Assembly: GCA_946800325.1 (NCBI GenBank)
Contig: OX326960.1
Coordinates: 22,807,150 to 22,871,149, forward strand
Length of the DNA: 64,000 nt
Direction: 5' to 3'
DNA from: Luzula sylvatica
Lineage: Eukaryota > Streptophyta > Magnoliopsida > Poales > Juncaceae
Shown here: one piece after another, positions 1-12,828 of the stretch
Position numbering within the stretch: position 1 is the stretch's first letter
How the letters are laid out: each line of letters starts with the position of its first letter
Notes under the pieces: generated by a model
Told to the model about the DNA's origin: nothing
Databases searched by the model: none
The model's input: only the letters and a program-made list of their open reading frames with translations
Translations under genes and position numbers: made by a program

Positions 1-8
1 AGCAATTC

Positions 9-204
9 ATACCTTTCTCGGCCTTTTGGCTAAGATCAAGTGTAGTATCTGTTCTTATCAGTTTAATATCTGATATGTGGTCCATGTGTCCACAACGATA
101 TTAAATTTATTTTTCTTGGGGGAGGGTCCATCACGGTAGCTTGCTGCTGGGACTCTCAAGCGTCGCCTTTGCGTTGCACTACTGCTCGGGCTGGCACACC
201 CCTA
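9..204 (+). ncRNA. U2: U2 spliceosomal snRNA
   Basis: U2 pairs with the intron branch point in the major spliceosome. The first ~65 bases match the near-universal U2 start: ATACCTTTCTCGGCC, the branch-point recognition segment around GTAGTA, then the stem-loop II region. A U-rich Sm-site-like tract (ATTTATTTTTCTT) follows at about 104-117, then the 3' stem-loops III and IV ending in GGCACACCCC. Length of about 196 nt fits plant U2. The loop between the two GTGG/CCAC arms differs from the usual plant sequence and carries an extra base. Only 8 bases of upstream sequence are in the window, so the promoter elements (USE and TATA box) cannot be checked. It could be a working copy or a recent pseudogene. 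Confidence 0.9.
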
Positions 205-426
205 CCAATTGAAACCCTAATCTTTAAAAACAAAAATCTAGAATTTATATTCTAGGTCCTCATGATTCATGTTCTAGTTTTGTACGGGTCAGGATTTGTG
301 TTTTAGCTTTTCTTTAAGAAGATCCAGGATTTGAAATTCTCTCTCAGTAAGCGCTCTTCCTCTCCCCAATCCCATGTGTGGCCTTGCTTTCACTGTACTC
401 AGTACTAAAAACTCTCCCAAATAACA

Positions 427-1123
427 ATGGCGACGATCTCGCAACTCACAGGGTTGAATGTAGTCCGGTTAATCTCGCTGATCATCCAATCGGCGTTCTG
501 CAGACCACTTGACCTTGATCTCTAACCTGTTACAGCAACTCCACAAACCGGATCTGGAGGATCGACCTGAGACTAGAGAGCCATTAGAGAGTTTAGAAGA
601 GGCTACGTGTTGGTAGATGGTTGCGGGAAGAGAAGATTTCTGTACATGATGGCAATGGGATGGAGCATCACTTACGAATTCAACGTGTTGAGGACAATCG
701 ATGGATGCTTGAAGATCATCCCTCTTACTACCCTTGTGCATACCAGAAGATCCATGTTGAGTTCAATTTTTGCTTTTAGGACCTCAAAAGTTCTTGATTT
801 ACATACTTTCCTGTAAATTCAGGATAAATTAGAGTATATAGAAAAGGTTCATTGTGAATATACACTAGATTTAGAAGATAAGAAAGTTGAAGAAACAATT
901 CTCAATCGCGATCCATGGAAAAACCATGCTAAGATGCTCGAGAAGTATCTCTCCAAATCGTACCCGGATTTGAAATTTGAAGAGGCTTTAAAGACAGAAA
1001 GAAAAGCTTGAGGTGGAACTCCATAGATCTCAAGCTAATTTGGATACGATTCAGTGCGAAGTTATTCACCTTCTTCTCCAAGTAACTCATGGCGTTAAAA
1101 TGGTGGAAAATCACAAAAAACAA
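427..1123 (+). pseudogene. Broken MCA1/MCA2-like (Ca2+-permeable mechanosensitive channel) pseudogene
   Basis: MCA1/MCA2 are plant plasma-membrane proteins needed for stretch-linked calcium entry. From ATG 427 the frame gives ISQLTGLNVVRLISLI, like the MCA start. A frame change then gives LISNLLQQLHKPDLEDRPET followed by REPLESLEEA; another change gives GYVLVDGCGKRRFLYMMAMG and LKIIPLTTLVH. An intron-like gap (about 745-822, acceptor ATTCAG) precedes EYTLDLEDKKVEETILNRD and SYPDLKFEEALKTE. A last frameshift near 1009 gives ELHRSQANLDTIQCEVI before a GTAAGAT donor at 1124. At least three frameshifts and a short internal deletion show it is dead. The kept intron suggests a genomic duplicate, not a retrocopy. 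The later cysteine-rich (PLAC8) exons are not seen downstream. Confidence 0.8.
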
Positions 1124-1671
1124 GTAAGATACTTAATTTATTTGTAATTTCAAATAGAATTCAGATTCATGTTTTGAATTTTGAATCGAATGCAGCGAAT
1201 TTGGCGTGAATTGTGATAAGAGAATTAAATATTTATGATGAATGGAACACACATTTACTTGATTGTTGTCAAGAGCCTTCTTTGTGTAAGCATCTATATT
1301 TCCCTAACAAAGTTTCATTTTTATTTTTTGAATGTTCACTATTTAATTATGATTTTTTAAATTTCTTGAAGGTTTGAGAACATTTTTCAAAACTCTCTTT
1401 CTTTTTTGTGAAAATCCGACATGTTCGTAAGTAATGTAAACTTTATGATCCAGAATTCCGAATTCATATTCTTAGGTCTTCTTGAATTATGTTCTAGGTT
1501 TTATGATCCAGAATTCCGAATTTATTGAATTGAGGTAGTATATGGTCAAATGACTCAATAATAATTCATTATGTTAATAAAAAATCCATTATACTGAATT
1601 AGTTTGAAGATGACATTAGACTATTAGAGGCCAATATATATAAGGATTGTGCATGCAGAGCTTGCATATAT
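1124..1671. other. AT-rich spacer with a duplicated short phrase
   Basis: No gene is visible here. The phrase TTTATGATCCAGAATTCCGAATT occurs twice, about 60 bases apart (near 1441 and 1500), and a related phrase recurs near 280 and 3310. It looks like decayed repeat DNA. Confidence 0.4.
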
Positions 1672-1836
1672 ATGGAAGATTTAAGCATAGTTGTTAAATT
1701 GGGCTTATTTGTGTTGTTGATGCTTGTAAGGGCAATATATGCAATAAAGAAGACGACGCGGCATGAAGGAGCGGCGGTGGAACTCGATTTAATTGAACGA
1801 TGCGGCTATGTTGGCTTGATAACAACCTCTATTTGA
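1672..1836 (+). CDS. Possible small membrane peptide, 54 aa, unrecognised
   Basis: A short frame starts at ATG 1672 and runs to TGA 1834. It begins MEDLSIVVKLGLFVLLMLV, a plausible single transmembrane segment (about residues 6-24), followed by a basic, then mixed-charge tail (AIKKTTRHEGAAVELDLIER). A TATA-like stretch (CCAATATATATAAGG, 1631-1645) lies about 30 bases upstream. I do not recognise the family. It could be a real short gene, the first exon of something longer, or chance; the hydrophobic-then-charged composition and the upstream TATA box are the only support. Confidence 0.3.
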   Translation: MEDLSIVVKLGLFVLLMLVRAIYAIKKTTRHEGAAVELDLIERCGYVGLITTSI

Positions 1837-2844
1837 TTTGAATTGTTTTTATAGTTTCTTCAATTTCTAGATATACCGTAAATATAATTTGACAAATATG
1901 TAATAATTGTACCGGATATATTTTACAATTATACAAAAATTGAGTAAGTTCATATTTTCACACAAAGTCTATAGTTTTCATTCACAATTCAAAACCACAA
2001 ATTGTTAAGATTGAGACCCATTTCACTAGCTATTTGCTTTAAATTAATTCGCAATAATGCATGCTCGAAATTGCAATTCATGTCAGTAACTATTTGCTTT
2101 AAAATGTGGTTTCAAAATTTAGACCCATGCTCAAATTTGAAAGGCACAATTCACTGTAGTTGTTCGTATTGAATTGAGAAAATAATAAATTTCAACCTTG
2201 TTTTACATCGAAACTGAAATGCGAGATTGGATAATTTGAATCTATATTGAAATTCAGTCACAATTGAGATTGAGATGCACAATAGCTAGAGTTGTATTGA
2301 AATTGACAATATCACAAATAACTAATGATGTTATATTTTAAATAAACTATATTGAAATTGAAAGGGCATTTTAATCATTAAAATTTTAAATTATGGACAT
2401 AATCAGAGTTTAGAAAATAAACTATAGTTAATTTGACAAACATAACAGTGCATTAACGATTTTGATATGTTTTATATTTTTTTTCAGTTTTGATAAAAAA
2501 TGAGCTTTGTAAGGATAAATTTGATATTTATAATTTTAAAAGGGCACATTTGATATTTCTAGTTTTTAGAGGGATATACAAGAAATTACTCCATGTTAAA
2601 AAACCAAAATCCTAAATTGAGGGGATGACTGTTCATAATCGTAGGTTGCGGTGGTTACGAAGATTTGTCATGGTAAATCAACATGTTTTTATGGAGAATG
2701 ACGATAAGACAATTGTGAAATATAAGAGGAGGTACTCGACTACTTCAGTTGAACGCTATTATCTCATATCATATGATTTTGATATGTTTTTTATTTATGA
2801 TTCAATATTTTTGATATGATGATAGATACGTTATGCATTTTTAT
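1837..2844. other. AT-rich intergenic DNA
   Basis: No convincing coding signal. Short phrases such as ACTATTTGCTTTAAA are repeated near 2030 and 2090, with many AATTGAAATT-like words, suggesting decayed tandem repeats. Confidence 0.4.
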
Positions 2845-2925
2845 GATGTGATATGATATGATATGATATGAGATGATATGATATGATATGATATATATTA
2901 TGTGTGATACGATATGATTTACTTA
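2845..2925. repeat. GATAT-type microsatellite
   Basis: A run of the 5-base word ATATG/GATAT, with a few substitutions, between AT-rich flanks. Confidence 0.85.
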
Positions 2926-3560
2926 TTTTAATTTTGTATAATTATTCTTTTGATTTTATCATTTTCAAACCATTGATTAATTTAATTTTGTATCATCTAA
3001 CCAGACCTGCTTTCTTATTTCATATTAGTTTCGAATTACATTAAAAGAGCTTATCATTTAAATTAGTCATATTTATTAAAATGTAACGAAAACAATAAAC
3101 TTAAAAAAAATAATTGGAAATAATAAAATTATTTCAAAATAATAATAAAATAAAATGACTATTATGGAAGAAAAATTAAATAAAAAATTGGACTCCTTTG
3201 TATACAAATAACTATTGTTCTTATTATTTCCTCAAAGAAACACATGGGCCAGAAAAGCCTAATGTTAATAACAAAAATCAAGAATTCATATTCCAAGTCT
3301 TCACGATTCATGTTCTAGGTTTTATGAATTAGGATATACGTTCTAGGTTTTTTTAGAATGAATAATTTATTGAGGTTAACCTAACTTGATTGTTGTGTTA
3401 CATATAGTTAGGTTAGGTTAACCAATTTCGTAACTTACATATATGAGAGTGATGCTAGTCTAGTAAATATGTTATGTTACTCTGTTTAATGTTTGATTGG
3501 CAAAAAAATTGGTTATTCCAAACTGAATTTTAGCACTATTGATAAATTGATTATTTGTTT

Positions 3561-3660
3561 TCTTGATACAAGATTTAGTTTGGGCGATTAAGAGAAATAA
3601 TTATGATAATTCTTGATACAAGATTTAGTTTGGGCGATTAAGAGAAATAATTATGATAAA
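3561..3660. repeat. Tandem duplication of a 50-bp unit
   Basis: Two adjacent, almost identical 50-base units (3561-3610 and 3611-3660), each starting TCTTGATACAAGATTTAG. Shorter pieces of the same unit recur up to about 3735. Confidence 0.85.
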
Positions 3661-4933
3661 TGATAGTTCAAGATTTAGTTTGTATACAAGATTTGTTTTC
3701 TTGATAACTTGATTATTTGTATACAAGATTTAGTTTGGCGTGCCCTCGCGTTGCTTCGGGAATATATAATTTAATATTGAAGATAACTAACAAAAAGTAA
3801 TGTTTTACATTTTTGTATTGATGTATATATGATAGTTCAAGATTTTGGTAAAATTTTATCTTGATCTGAAAAATATTAAGGTTTATGCATGGCATTTTCT
3901 TAGGACTAACATGATATATCCTATGTTTGTTAATACGGGTATTTATGATATATTTCTCTTCATAAGGTTAAAAATATATGCGCTATGCGAGCGATGATGA
4001 GCCAGAATAGTTTTTTTTTCATATGTCAGTTTTCTTTTTTCGCACTATATATTTTTAATTAAATATTTGTTTAACATCTTTTTATTTAATTAAATATTTT
4101 TATTTCTTTTTAGGTTCTGCAATTATTTTCTTATATACTGGAAATATTTTATGATATTTTGTTTATATAGGTGGTTGTCCAGAAATTACTTTTTTGCATT
4201 ATTATTGAATTAAAGTTTTTTCATTATCAGAGTTGGATCTCATATTTTATACAAGATGATGCAACATATACATGTTTTGGAACTGTTATATTTGTTGTGG
4301 ATCAATTTTCTAATTATTCATACTATTTTTCGTGTTTGGATGATTGATTAAAAATAATTCAGCATACTCCCGCCGCATCCATCAAAATTCTCCAAAGACG
4401 AATATCAATATTATTAGATAAAATATGGAAGTTGAGATATTAAAATTGAAGATCAAACATTTGGTTAAAAAAAGTAGGATGCTAATAAGTAATAAACTTA
4501 TTGACTCTGTTATTTGGTTTTATTCTAAGATATATTTTAACCTAGAAAACATAATACCATTATTATGTATTATCAAATAAAACGAGTTAATTTATCAAGT
4601 ATATAATTGCAGAACCTAAAAATTTAATACCATTCTTATGTATTATCAAATAAAAAGAAATAAAAAGGGTATTCTTACATTCTTATGTATTATCAAATAA
4701 AATTTAAAAAGTAGGATGCTAATAATTTACCAAGTTAATTTCACTGAAGAGTAAGTTCTAGAAACAAAACAGTGTACATAATTTATTTCATAAAATGAAA
4801 ATTTAGTATTCAAACACGAACAACAACAATTAGGAAATGTCCCATTGAACAGGTTGGATTCGGAGAGATTTAGTTAGGTTGGACCGGATCGAACATTTTT
4901 TTGTCGAACAAAAAATTTGAATTTGAACTTCAG
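3661..4933. other. Intergenic DNA 3' of the ROP gene, with a Helitron-end relic
   Basis: No gene seen. At 3737-3775 the sequence TGCCCTCGCGTTGCTTCGGG followed by AATATATAA resembles the 3' hairpin of the Helitrons at 8.5 and 11.7 kb (minus orientation) but lacks the CTAG end, so it is probably a decayed copy. Between 4550 and 4710 the phrase TTATGTATTATCAAATAAA is repeated three times. Confidence 0.45.
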
Positions 4934-6245
<1,312 letters not shown>

Positions 6246-6966
6246 CTTCACGATCTTTTTACAATCTATGAAAAAAGTAATTTAGAAAATAAAATAGGGA
6301 AAAGAAATGAAAATTGTAGACAAAAAAGAAAGAAAGGCCAACTTGTAACTTCTCTATCTATCGGTCCGACTCCAAACAGAAAACCTAAATCGGTATATGC
6401 AGGTACTAATACTATTGATTGCGAGAGACGCGGTAATTTTTTTTTCTAAATGTAAAGCAGACTAAAATTAGTAAATATCTTTTATGCATATTTACTGAAA
6501 TTTTCTAAATGAAATGAAAATATTGCAAACAAGATGCAAAAATGAGAATGTACAAGGCAAGGTCAATCAAACAGACACATAAAAAACAAATAAGAACACA
6601 CAATTTCATAAAATAAATAAATAAAAATGTGGGTTATATTCAAACAGTGTATTCGAAGAGCTGGTAAGTTATCAGCAAATTAAATTAAATGAGCCCGCAT
6701 TAGTAAAATCCCCATCTTTCTCCTAAATAAAGAAAAGGTAACAACTAATCACATTTTCATTTATTTTTCTTATCCGAAGATTGGAAACATGGTTGTTCAA
6801 AGATTCTTAACATATCACAACCAATTATCTAAACTCAATTCTTTGGAAATTTTCCGAATAAGTCCCTGCATCATTGAAAATTAAAAAAAAGCCCATACTA
6901 TTATGGAATTTTCTACTGATTTTATATTTTCGGCACGCTTAATTTCTTGAGTTAATATTTTCTGTA
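6246..6966. other. ROP upstream region
   Basis: Probable 5' UTR and promoter of the ROP gene, read on the minus strand. AT-rich, with no element I can name. Confidence 0.35.
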
Positions 6967-7060
6967 GTGAAGGGTCATTGGATGGTACAGTACGAGTGTG
7001 GGAAATAGAAACGGGTAGGTATCTGAAGTTATTTGAAAGTTCTTTTATATTTTCAAATTT
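6967..7060 (+). pseudogene. Isolated WD40-repeat exon fragment
   Basis: After an acceptor-like TTTTCTGTAG the frame reads EGSLDGTVRVWEIETGRYLK, a textbook WD40 blade end (GS-DGTVRVW). The wording is close to BOP1/ERB1 ribosome-biogenesis proteins as I recall them. No flanking WD40 exons are found and the frame soon closes, so it is a stranded exon or captured fragment. Confidence 0.55.
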
Positions 7061-8556
7061 TTAGAATATACAGGGGTATTTTCGATATTTTTATATTTAA
7101 AAAGTTCTTTTTCAAATTTCTCCATTCATGCTAATTGGGAAATCATTCTTTTCTTAATTTCAATATAGTTTTTTTTTTCCAATTTTTAATTTCTTAAACT
7201 GTTTTTTGTATATTAAATTTTATTTATTTCGAAACGCTAAATGTTTTTTTACTTCTTAATTTTAAGTATGATTTTTTCAATTTAGACTCTTTTTTGTTTT
7301 TAACTTTCTCTAAACTGCTTTTTTCAACTCTCAAAATGAGAACAATTTTTCTACTTTCTGAAAGCTAATTTTTCAATTTAAAATTCTTTTTTGTTAATTT
7401 TTCAAAAAAATTCTTTTTTCTTTAAATAATACAAAAAAAATTTCCAGAATTTTAGGGTTCGTTAATTTTTAGGGAAATCCATGATATAAAATTTTCAGCA
7501 TCTTAATGTGTTTTTGATAATTATAAGCCTTTTTCAAAAAAAAATTCGCAATATTTGTTTCCTTTTTGATAATTTTAGCAATTCCGAAGGTTTTTTGGAA
7601 CCTTCACACTTCTTTGTACATTTTTTTATAAATTTCAGCATAGCTACAAAATGCCCCTTCATCTTTAGCACAAATTGCATCGATATTTTATAACTTTGTA
7701 AATTTCAGCATGGATTTGAGGTTTGTTTTGTTGATTTTAGCATTATTTCAATTTTTCTCGTTAAACTCGGAAATTTGAATTATGGCATGATTACTCTTTT
7801 TATTTTTTTTAGTAATAGATTGTAAAAACTGTGATATCACGTCAGAAGAGAAGAATTGTTTTGAACATAATGAAATCAGCACATTCTTGATGAATTGACA
7901 TTGACACAACTGTTTTTTTCTTTTTGAGAAAAATGAAGTGGGCCCTTATTTATGATGAATTGACATTGTCATTATGATTATATTTATTAATAATTAGTTA
8001 ATTACATATTTTAATGTTTTGCGATAAACTAATATATTTTCTAAGAAATATTAATTATATTTTTTAATTTTGATTTTGATTTTGCAAGTTATAAAATAAG
8101 TTTTGTTTAGAATAGTACTCGTGTTACATTATGAATACCACGGAAGGGATTTGATATGATGTTCTCCAATCTTACTTAGTCATTATTGATGCGTCAATCG
8201 AGGATGTTTGATTAAATTTCTTAATTGAATACACAATTTAATCCTTAATTTAGGGTCTAATAAATACATTCAAACACCCTAGATTGACGTATCAAAAATA
8301 TTTAAGTGAGATTAAGGACATGCTATATTTTTCCATACTGAAATTACATGTTTCATTATTATAATTTCAATTAGGTAATAAACATATTAATAAGCCATTT
8401 GCTATCATAATCAAATGATCATGAAATATTTATATATATATGATCATTTCTGAAAAAAATATAAAAATACGATGAGTAACACATTTCATTTTTTAATGAT
8501 TAAATGTTATATCATAACTAACATTTATTACAATATATATGAACTTACTATAAATA
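7061..8556. other. T-rich intergenic DNA
   Basis: Long T-rich stretches with a recurring TTTCAGCAT phrase at about 7490-7740. No gene or bounded element found. Confidence 0.4.
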
Positions 8557-9471
8557 CTAGGAAAATAGCCCGCGCTTCGCTGCGGGATATATTATTTGAT
8601 AAGAAATAATATAATAAGCAAAAGTAATAATTTGATATATTATTTGATATATTATTTCGCTGCGGGATATATTATTTGATATATTATTTGATAAGAAAAT
8701 AGAAATATTTCTCGCGCTTCGCTGGGATTTTTCAAAATTTGTTATGATTATAAAATAATAATTTTATCTAAAACGTTACAAGTGCAAAACAAAAGTAATC
8801 TTCATAAATGTTAATTTAAAAAAAAATCTGATATTAAATAGTCTCACAAGTATTATGAAATAAATACAAACTTTTTTCCTCCTCAAAACATATCATACGT
8901 TCCAAAAGGAAAATTCAAATGTTTTATTTAGAATACAAAACATGTCAAATAAAATAAAATTCTGAAAAAGACAAACAAAAAATCATAAAAGACGCAGCTT
9001 GGTACCAATCAAAAATATTATAATAAGCACAAAAAACGCAGCTTGGTACCAATCAAAATTGTTATAATAAACATAAAAAAAAAATAATACCAGCTCAGGT
9101 TAACAAAAAGTAGTTGTGTGAATAGTATTTTATTAACATTAAAATTATAGTATACAAATAATATTTATTAATACGATGAAAAATTCAAATATTTTATTTA
9201 GGACACAAGACATATGTCAATTATATTTATTAAGACGACGAAAAATTCAAATATTTTATTTAGAATACAAGGCATATGTAAAAATAAAAAAAAATTAAAA
9301 AAAAAAAAAAAACGGTGAACAGTAACCGGGATGAACAGTACGTATGTGAACAGCAAAAGACGAACAGTAACTGGTTGATAAACAGTACGGGTGTGAACAG
9401 TAACTGATTGAACAGTACTGGTGACGTGGCCTCACCATATTCCTAGTATCCAACTTTTAATGGGAGGGGGA
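8557..9471 (-). mobile_element. Non-autonomous Helitron (915 bp)
   Basis: Read on the minus strand, the 3' end has a hairpin (CCCGCAGCGAAGCGCGGG) about 8 bases before a terminal CTAG at 8557-8560, followed by T: the Helitron 3' signature. The 5' end (about 9471) begins TC, with a GCCACGTCAC-type motif about 40 bases in. The element holds extra partial hairpin copies (8650, 8705) and a GAACAGTA-type short repeat (9315-9420). It aligns along its length with the copy at 11707-12497. No Rep/helicase coding sequence. Confidence 0.75.
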
Positions 9472-10485
9472 AATTGTAAAACACGTGTAGTGGAACGAGT
9501 AGTTAGGTCTTAGTAACTTATTGATAAATTGGGATTAATTGGTAACTAAATGGTCAAAAAACGGTTATCCTAATTGATAATTTGATTACGAAAGCAAACA
9601 AAATAACTTAATTAATTTAATTGGGAATAATAGGTAACTAAATGGGTTTCATGTACTATTTTGTAGTCCAATTTAATTGTGACTTTATAATAAGATTCCT
9701 TTTTTTTTTTTTTACTTATGAATGTATATTATTTTTATGAGTTTTACTGAAATTTAGTTTATTTTGGTACACACTTATTGTTGAATTTTCCTGACTTTTA
9801 TATGAAATTTTATGGAATTCAAAGTTATTTTGGACTTATTTGTATTTTTAAAAATTTCATGAACTTTTTTATAATTTTATTTTTGAGAATTTAGTTAGAA
9901 TTTGAAATAGATTGGTATAAAAATTAACCGACTTGTATTTTATTTCATAAATGAATAATATTTCTTCCTGGTAATTCCTCTTTGTAAACTCTATTGATAT
10001 AATATTTTACAAAATATTAGTATCGGTACTTTCTCTTTCTTGGTAATTTCGTAATTTTGTGGAACTTCAATGGTATTCACTATTAATACAGGCAGAAAGC
10101 CTTAATCCGCGAGTTGACACGTTGCTTGGTAATTCCGTAATAACATAGAACTTCAATGGCACATGTACAAACCTTCACGTGTTGTGCTTTTGTCGAGTCT
10201 TGACAAAAAAACAATATTTAAATTCCATCCATTTCATATATACTGGTTATCTCCAGTCCACAAATATTAGTAGAAAATAATAGATGGGAGATGAATAGAA
10301 TTGATGTAAGTGGAGAGGTCCAAGCAGAGTGGCCTGGTAATTTATACTGTGTGAAATGGCGTGTGACCAAGATACGTTCGAGGGGTATTTTGGTAATGTT
10401 GTGTTGGGTCAAAGTACAGTGCAGTAAATGCTGCACTTATTACCGAGAAATTTTGCGATGGAACAGATAGTGCAGTATATCTGTT
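9472..10485. other. Intergenic DNA
   Basis: AT-rich up to about 10080, then a more mixed stretch (10100-10485). No gene or transposon ends recognised. Confidence 0.35.
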
Positions 10486-10685
10486 CCATATCGAGGCTGT
10501 GTTTATTTTGCGATGGAATGCAATTGCTAGCGACCCGTGGCGTGAATGTTGACTTACAGTCCTACTGATGAACGAGAATTGTGTTAATAAACTTTAATTT
10601 AAATCGAAAAATGTAACAACAAAATAATATAAATATACTATTTTCTCACAATCAATAGAAAATTGTCGTAGTTTGTATTGTCTTT
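10486..10685. repeat. Dispersed repeat B, copy 1
   Basis: About 200 bases starting near GAGGCTGTGTTTATTTTG align closely with 44440-44632, including a long shared stretch around TAATTTAAATCGAAAAATG. A shorter related piece is at 40900-40965. Nature unknown. Confidence 0.7.
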
Positions 10686-10878
10686 TAACATCCATCAATG
10701 GCAACAAGTAGTAATTACATAATTTGCCGATCGATCAATTTATACATTCACCAAATATGTTGTATTTATTATATTTGTCGCTAAATTAGTCCCCTGATTG
10801 GGCGGGTCCGGGTCCCCCCGACCCGAACACACACACACACACACACCGAGAAGATAAAACATTATAAAATAAGATAAT

Positions 10879-11045
10879 GATTCAGACAGGAACAATTTTG
10901 ATGGTTCCAGAAAATTAATTTTTGCAACCATCAAAAATATTTCTGTCCGAATCAAAAATAATGAAAGAATGATTGGGACAGGCACAAGTTTTATTGTTGC
11001 AGGAATTAATTTCCTGCGACCATAAAAAACGTTCCTGTCCGAATC
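10879..11045. repeat. Two tandem related hairpins
   Basis: Two imperfect palindromes of about 75 bases, 10879-10953 and 10971-11045, each open with GATT..GGACAGG or GATTCAGACAGG and close with CTGTCCGAATC. Arms of about 33 bases pair with few mismatches, and the two hairpins resemble each other. They lie just left of the hAT element and right of a CA run. Possibly subterminal repeats of a DNA transposon. Confidence 0.7.
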
Positions 11046-11706
11046 AATACCCATAAAATAAATGGATAACTATATAAGGAAAATTATACTTAGGGGGTGT
11101 CAATGGTGTGGATATTGCCCGAACCGAGCCGAACCGTATCCGAAAAAATATTCGGATCTGGGTCAGAACCATATCCATATTTTCGGATCCGGATTCGGAT
11201 CCGGTACGTTATTTTCAGTCGGACCCGGATCCGGATCCGGATAGTATCCGGATCCGAATAAATTTTGAAAATGGATACTCGTATTATCAAAATCATGATC
11301 CATTTACAATAATATTCAATGGTCGGACAATTCATTATCACAAGAATAACAAAAAACAAATATTTTATTGGAGTTCATTATCACAATGGCATTAATGATG
11401 TCCGTATAATGTACATGTACTGTACATCTCCTCTCCTCTCCGAATATGTCCTTGATTGAGTCGGTATTGTACATCTCTACTTTGCTTCTTTCCCAAAGCT
11501 TTGTTTTCTTTCCTCTCACGAAAACTTTCAAAACTGAAAACTCTTCCCAAAATAAAAAATCCTTGTGAAAATTCTCTCTTCAAGCATTTCGTTCTGCCAG
11601 TCACCGGTAAGTATTTCCTTTTCTTAGTTTCTCCCTCTCTCCATTTTCTTGTAAGAATTGTCTTCAAATATTCTTTTTGAGATGACTCATTGACTCTTTG
11701 TATATA

Positions 11707-12497
11707 CTAGGAAAATAGCCCGCGCTTCGCTGCGGGATATATTATTTGATAAGAAATAATATAATAAGCAAAAGTAATAATTTTATATATTATTTTGCTG
11801 CGGGATATATTATTTGATATATTATTTGATAAGAAAATAGAAATATTTCTTGCGCTTCGCTGCGATTTTTCAAAATTTTTTATGATCATAAAATAATAAT
11901 TTTATCTAAAACGTTACAAGTGCAAAACAAAAGTAATCTTCATAAATGTTAATTTAAAAAAAAAGGCTGATATTAAATAGTCTCACAAGTATTATGCAAT
12001 AAATGCAAATTTTTTCTTCCTAAAAAAATAAGCATAACTGTTAATTTAAAAACAAAAGTAATCTTCATAAATGTTATAATAAACATAAAAAAAAAATAAT
12101 GCCAGCTCAGGCTAACAAAAAGTATTTGTGTGAATAGTATTTTATTAACAGTAAAATTATAGTATACAAATTATATTTATTAATACGATGAAAAATTCAA
12201 ATATTTTATTTAGAACACAAGACATATGTCAATTATATTTATTAATACGATGAAAAATTCAAATATTTTATTTAGAACACAAGACATATGTCAATTATAT
12301 TTATTAATACGATGAAAAATTCAAATATTTTATTTAGAATACAAGACATATGTCGAATAAAAAAAAAAAAAAAAAAAAAAGACGAACAGTACCGGGTGAA
12401 CAGTATGGGATGAACAGTACCGAACAGTATGGATGAACATTAATTGATGATGTGGCCTCACCATATCTTTGTGTCCAAAATTTAATGGGAGGGGAGA
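11707..12497 (-). mobile_element. Non-autonomous Helitron nested in the hAT element (791 bp)
   Basis: Same family as 8557-9471: CTAG terminus at 11707-11710 with the hairpin CCCGCGCTTCGCTGCGGG beside it, and a 5' TC end at about 12497 (TCTCCCCTCCCATT on the minus strand). It also shares the internal repeats of a GAAAAATTCAAATATTTTAT unit (three tandem copies, 12180-12350) and the GAACAGTA repeat. The host base after CTAG on the minus strand is T and the base before TC is A, the expected AT target. Confidence 0.8.
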
Positions 12498-12828
12498 TTT
12501 GTTTTCATTTATAAAATTGATTTGGCAAACAAAATGTGTGCACAATATTGGTGTTTCAAATCAGAGTAACTTTTTTGGTTCGTTTCATAAAATTGATTTG
12601 GCAAATCAGAGTAACGTTTGGAGATGACTCCATTTGATCCATTTCATAAAGTTAGAAATTATATACATTTGTCCACTTTATATATTAAAATTGATTTGTC
12701 CACTTTATATACAGTTGTTGAAAATATTAGAAATCACAGTAATTTTTTTGGTAAATAAAAAATCACAGTAACTATTCAAAATCACATTATATTATAAATT
12801 ATTTAATTATTTGTTTATTTTTTTTCAG

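Noticed and set aside
8557..9471. The GC-rich hairpin GCCCGCGCTTCGCTGCGGG as a CRISPR-like or rho-independent terminator element
   Set aside because: Plant nuclear context, and position next to CTAG|T matches a Helitron 3' end.
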